Assembly (NCBI GenBank): GCA_028023455.1
Contig: JAQFVV010000021.1
Location: 6,784,853-6,848,852 of the forward strand
Direction of reading: 5' to 3'
From: Epiperipatus broadwayi
Taxonomy: Eukaryota > Onychophora > Udeonychophora > Euonychophora > Peripatidae
DNA: 64,000 nucleotides
Shown: piece after piece, positions 56,426 to 64,000 of the stretch
Layout of the letters: every line of letters starts with the position of its first letter
Numbering within the stretch: position 1 is the first letter of the stretch
Translations under genes and position numbers: made by a program
Notes under the pieces: generated by a model
Database searches by the model: none
Seen by the model: only the letters and a program-made list of their open reading frames with translations
What the model was told of the DNA's origin: nothing

Positions 56426-57668
56426 CCATGAAAAAAATAATATCAGATTTTAAGCAGAATTTGATAAATGTATCAGAAATCCACATTTGTTTATTTGCAT
56501 TTAACAAAAAACTTATAACAAAAGGAATTTGTTTATTTTCTGAAAGGATGTTTAGATTTAGATCATTGGTTATATTTATGTTCTTGGTTCTTATTTACAA
56601 TTCACATTTGAAAATATTTTTAGAATTCAAATATGAATTTTTAGAATAGTATTCATTTATAAAATTAAATTAAAAAGAAATCAAATCTAATTTATTGAGT
56701 TTTAGTATAAAATAAAAATTTATACAGAAGTAAAAGATTGTACCAGATGAAAAATAAAACATATCAATTAAACAATAACTAAATTGCAATTCAAATATCT
56801 ATACCATTCTGCTTAAAAAATATTAAGATTTTTGATAAATTTTAAACTACCTAAAGAAAAATAGTTTCAGATCATAGAGATAACATTTTATATGCTTCAA
56901 TTCTTATATAGATTTGGAACAACTAATGCAAATAGTCATTTTGTATTAGCTGTGGAATCTTATAAGTGAAGGACTAATAAAATCTTATAACATCATTTGG
57001 TTTATTAGACAAGACTTAAAATTAAAATATGTTTTACTCATTACATTCCACACAACTCTAACAAATATTACAATAACATCTAGAATTCATGTTGCTAATA
57101 TTAATATATACATGTACTTCAACAAAAAACTCCAATAAAAGAGCTATGAGTAAATGAGAACACTTGTTTAGCCTCAGGAATTGTCAATTAGTAGTAATCG
57201 ATCATTTCTTGGCAATATCAAAGGTTATCTCTGCTTACATGGATATCATCTCATTTCTATTCTTTATTATAATAACAATTCAAGGAAATATTTAATTCAA
57301 TATATACACACATACATAATTATTAACATCACTTATTTTACATCTATAAAAATGTATGGAAAATAGCAGTCTTATATATATAGTAACATTTGATGAAAAA
57401 TCAATTAACCTCTTGCAGCACATGTTTCTATCAACTAGACATGATATTATCAGATGCTTGGAAATCAGATGAGGAGACATCAATGCAGCAACTAAATTTC
57501 TATTTAAATAGACTTGCAATTCTCAATTTAATATTAAGTTACAAAAGAACTTTAATTAAATTACTATTAAACTTCATACTCAAATACTAAAATCAAATTA
57601 AGCAATACAAATCTATTTGAATAGAGATATAGTTACTATATTTGATGTAAATCAAACTGGTGTTACAA
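56426..57668. other. AT-rich stretch, nothing recognised
   Basis: Short frames (56428-56649, 57390-57590) have no recognisable motifs. No repeat family identified. Confidence 0.4.
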
Positions 57669-57712
57669 GCAGCTGATGATGTCACTTTGATTGATAGAAA
57701 CATATGTTCTGC
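57669..57712 (+). ncRNA. Hammerhead ribozyme candidate, isolated
   Basis: GCAG (57669-57672), CUGAUGA (57673-57679), UGUCA, loop CUUUGAU, UGAUA (57692-57696), GAAA (57697-57700), CAUAUG, UU (57707-57708), CUGC (57709-57712). Helix I GCAG/CUGC and helix II UGUCA/UGAUA (5 bp, one G-U) both pair fully, and both core boxes match consensus. Helix III is the self-complementary ACAUAUGU, favouring a dimer. UU is an allowed cleavage dinucleotide. No surrounding element was identified, although such motifs usually lie in Penelope-like or retrozyme-type repeats. Confidence 0.6.
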
Positions 57713-57833
57713 AAAAAGTTAATTGCTTTTTCATTAAATATTGCCATTATAAGGATATTATGTGCTTATAAATTTTATTTTTTATAAAGACCATAAAGAG
57801 TTACTGTTAAAATATTACATCTTTATGTTGTAC

Positions 57834-57837
<4 letters not shown>

Positions 57838-57891
<54 letters not shown>

Positions 57892-57932
57892 TACATACAT
57901 ATAGATTACATATATATATATATATATATATA
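57838..57932. repeat. (TA)n microsatellites
   Basis: Two (TA)n runs, 57838-57889 and about 57909-57932, separated by AAGTACATACATATAGATTAC. Confidence 0.95.
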
Positions 57933-58720
57933 ATGTAACCTGTCCACACTGAATCACCATATACACACTGTACAAATTGATCCTATTCTTAGCTTAGATA
58001 TTAAAATATAAAATATATATAAAAAACACTACTTTAGTTAACACTAACTAACAACATATATTATATAATATATAAAGTAGACTTAAGAAATGATTATAAT
58101 ATAGTGGTTTCAACATTGAGAAAATATATAGGATATACTCCACAATGGCATAGCTATTGTAGAAATCTTCCAACCATTATCCTGGTATATTCCTAAAGAA
58201 AGTCTCCACATTAGACAATGGCTAACATAATTTTTATTGAAAATAATGATTACTTTTCCCTTTATTTATCTAATAAATCACATACAAAATAATGAAATCA
58301 AATATATTGTAAAATACTCTATGATAACTATTACTACCTAACAGATATCTCAAGAACAACAATTACTCTTATAATAAAATAACTATTACTCACTATAAGA
58401 TAATTGGGTAATAGGAGGGATTTTAGTAAGAACCAATCACCCTAGTAATAAACACACCTATCATTACAAACATAAATTAAATTATCTTCTTAAAATTAAC
58501 CTAGCATTAATAATCATCATATGAGAAATTAAAATTTATTATTTATTACCTTACTTTCCAATAAATGATTTAATTATACTTGAATATCCCATATTTTCAT
58601 TACACAAACATTAATTATAATACTGAACTATACTTTTACTATCATCATAAAGTATACAAGACAATTAAAAGAGCCTTTCCTTTTTTAGTCACTTTAATGA
58701 ATTAACTTAATTTACATATA

Positions 58721-59863
58721 CACCTAGGTCTCATTTTATGCGGTAGATAAGTTTCGCAGAAAACCCACATTAAAAAAATTGCACAGAAATAGACTTAACT
58801 CCCCTTGAAAAATGGGAAATAGGTTCTGTAATTTTCAGAAATCACATAAAAGTAAAGCAACAAGAAAAAATTACTTTAAAATTCACATTAAAAAAATAAG
58901 GAAATAAAGTATGACTTATAAAAAATTTCAAATATTTGAAAAAAATTAATACAAGACAAACTTTTTTTTACTTTTTTATTAACTACAGTATTTAATTTTA
59001 CATTTTTATGCATGTTTTAATTATTACCATGATTTGATAATATGCATTCATTTGTGAACTGGTAAGAAATCAGATTCATCACAAGAGTAAGTACAACTAG
59101 CACCACTTTCAGTAATGGTTTTCTATTGACAATGTAATCGGTAATTAAACTTTGAGATGATGATTTTACTAATTGTTTATAAATCTTGCAATATCCAAAC
59201 ATATAACTATTTAACTTTTGTTGGTATTTAAGAGGTTGTTCATTGCAGAAAACTATCTTAGATTTCAGCATTTTTTAACATTGATTTTTACTTATCAGAA
59301 AATAATAAATTTGTCTTTTTTTGTGTACTACTGAAATAAATTTTAAATGTTCACATTTTGTTTCTATATTAAAAATATGAGATCACAATTAAAGCAAAAA
59401 GTACATTATCATTAGAAAGATTATTTTCAGTTTACAAAATCAATAAAATCTTCATTATTTATTTTAAAAATCTAAGATTTATTTCTGTTATATCTAACAA
59501 AATACATTTTAAAAGTTTAAATTTTTTGAATATTTATTGCAATATTTTTATACATAAGAATAAATCTATTATAATTATTTACTCATTAGTATAAGTAGGT
59601 TATTTACATAGAAGCTAAGATTCTAAATACAGCTTCAGGCCATATTCACGTTAGCTGCTAAAATAACATTAAATTTTTGAAAAAAAAAGTATTTCAAATC
59701 AAAACAAGTTATTAATAATAGAAATATCTTGATATCTAATAAATATAATGAAATATGAACTGCTTTATTGCATAAAAGAAAACCGCATAAAAAGATATTA
59801 AGAAGAAACATGAATCACATAACTTCAAAATCACATTAATCTGCATAAAATGAGACCAAGGTA
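58721..59863 (-). mobile_element. pogo/Tigger-like element, deletion derivative
   Basis: The left end CACCTAGGTCTCATTTTATG and the inverted right end TACCTTGGTCTCATTTTATG agree at 18 of 20 bases and are bounded by TA (58719-58720 and 59864-59865), the duplication of Tc1/mariner-type insertion. GCATAAAA-type subterminal motifs recur near the right end. At about 1.1 kb it retains only a C-terminal scrap of a transposase (59017-59271). Placement in pogo/Tigger rests on ends and this scrap. Confidence 0.65.
59017..59271 (-). pseudogene. Transposase C-terminal scrap, pogo/Tigger-like
   Basis: NEQPLKYQQKLNSYMFGYCK, then IYKQLVKSSSQSLITDYI. The Y-K-IYKQL...Q-SLITDYI layout resembles the end of Tigger-type transposases, where a YR-LY-K..QTTLD-F pattern is usual. 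The DDE core and DNA-binding domains are absent. The remaining residues to the stop look random. Moderate-to-low confidence. Confidence 0.45.
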
Positions 59864-59865
59864 TA

Positions 59866-63625
<3,760 letters not shown>

Positions 63626-64000
63626 ATATGTATTTCCTTTGGTTAGTATATATATATATATATATATATAATTATAAATAAAAAAGCATGCATTTCTGGT
63701 CTTCACTAAATTTTTCTCTTAAAAGGTCATATATTAAATTATTTGTGCAAGATATATTTTTAAAATTTAAAATTTTGGACTATTATATACATGTTATATT
63801 CTCAATTAGTACAGTGAACTAATTAAAAGGTTACAATATATATCCATGAAAAAGATGCAGCACAGCACACTATTTATTTGGATGGAGCTAAGATTATCTT
63901 CTTTGAGAGAAATGAAATAAAAGAATTAAAGAATCTTTATTATTAAAAATTTATAATTCTGAAGCAATTAACTTATTTAAAAGTTCATAATAGCAAAAAT

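Overview
The window looks like non-coding DNA from an AT-rich invertebrate animal genome. I judge it at roughly a quarter G+C by eye; this was not computed. The recognisable protein fragments all come from eukaryotic transposable elements: Penelope-like reverse transcriptase with GIY-YIG nuclease, an RTE-type LINE, a BED-finger hAT transposase and a pogo/Tigger-type remnant. There are tRNA-derived SINEs, long (TA)n, (CTT)n and (TAG/TAC)n microsatellites, no prokaryotic gene organisation and no intact host gene. Two short terminal-exon-like open stretches (minus strand, 42248-42399 and 22206-22297) are the only hints of host coding sequence. I cannot name the species; a mollusc, cnidarian or arthropod would all fit.

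Layout. 0-10 kb: SINE copies, a rearranged LTR composite (3025-3627), a tandem array of tRNA-like units (4.4-5.3 kb) and repeat pairs. 10-19 kb: mostly unannotatable AT-rich DNA with two strong palindromes (12506-12796, 13885-14352) and a trinucleotide block. 19-29 kb: a 5'-truncated Penelope-like element with a 16-bp flanking duplication (20138-20827), about 490 bp of (CTT)n and fold-back repeats. 29-34 kb: an old minus-strand RTE LINE broken by a younger RTE tail and an LTR-like insert. 36-42 kb: two Penelope-like copies joined head to head (36927-39334), then a cluster of SINE family B. 42.5-46.4 kb: a 3.8-kb fold-back element with 1.5-1.6-kb inverted arms, each with an inward-facing TATA-type promoter. 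49.3-52.3 kb: a dead hAT transposon with terminal inverted repeats and an 8-bp target duplication. 58.7-59.9 kb: a pogo/Tigger-like derivative with TA duplication. The remainder is AT-rich sequence without visible genes.

Two themes stand out. First, hammerhead-ribozyme-like cores (CUGANGA - stem - GAAA) recur in at least five unrelated-looking repeat families. They lie at Penelope-like tails, in a palindromic repeat (14 kb), in an isolated site (57669-57712), and just upstream of a tRNA-like pol III promoter in SINE family B (best copy 41417-41460). The family B, 14-kb and 57.7-kb examples have matching helix I arms, so a self-cleaving RNA is plausible. Second, a large share of the repeats occur as inverted head-to-head pairs. 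This may reflect the insertion biology of hammerhead/Penelope-type elements, or in the perfectly matched cases could be an assembly or amplification artefact.
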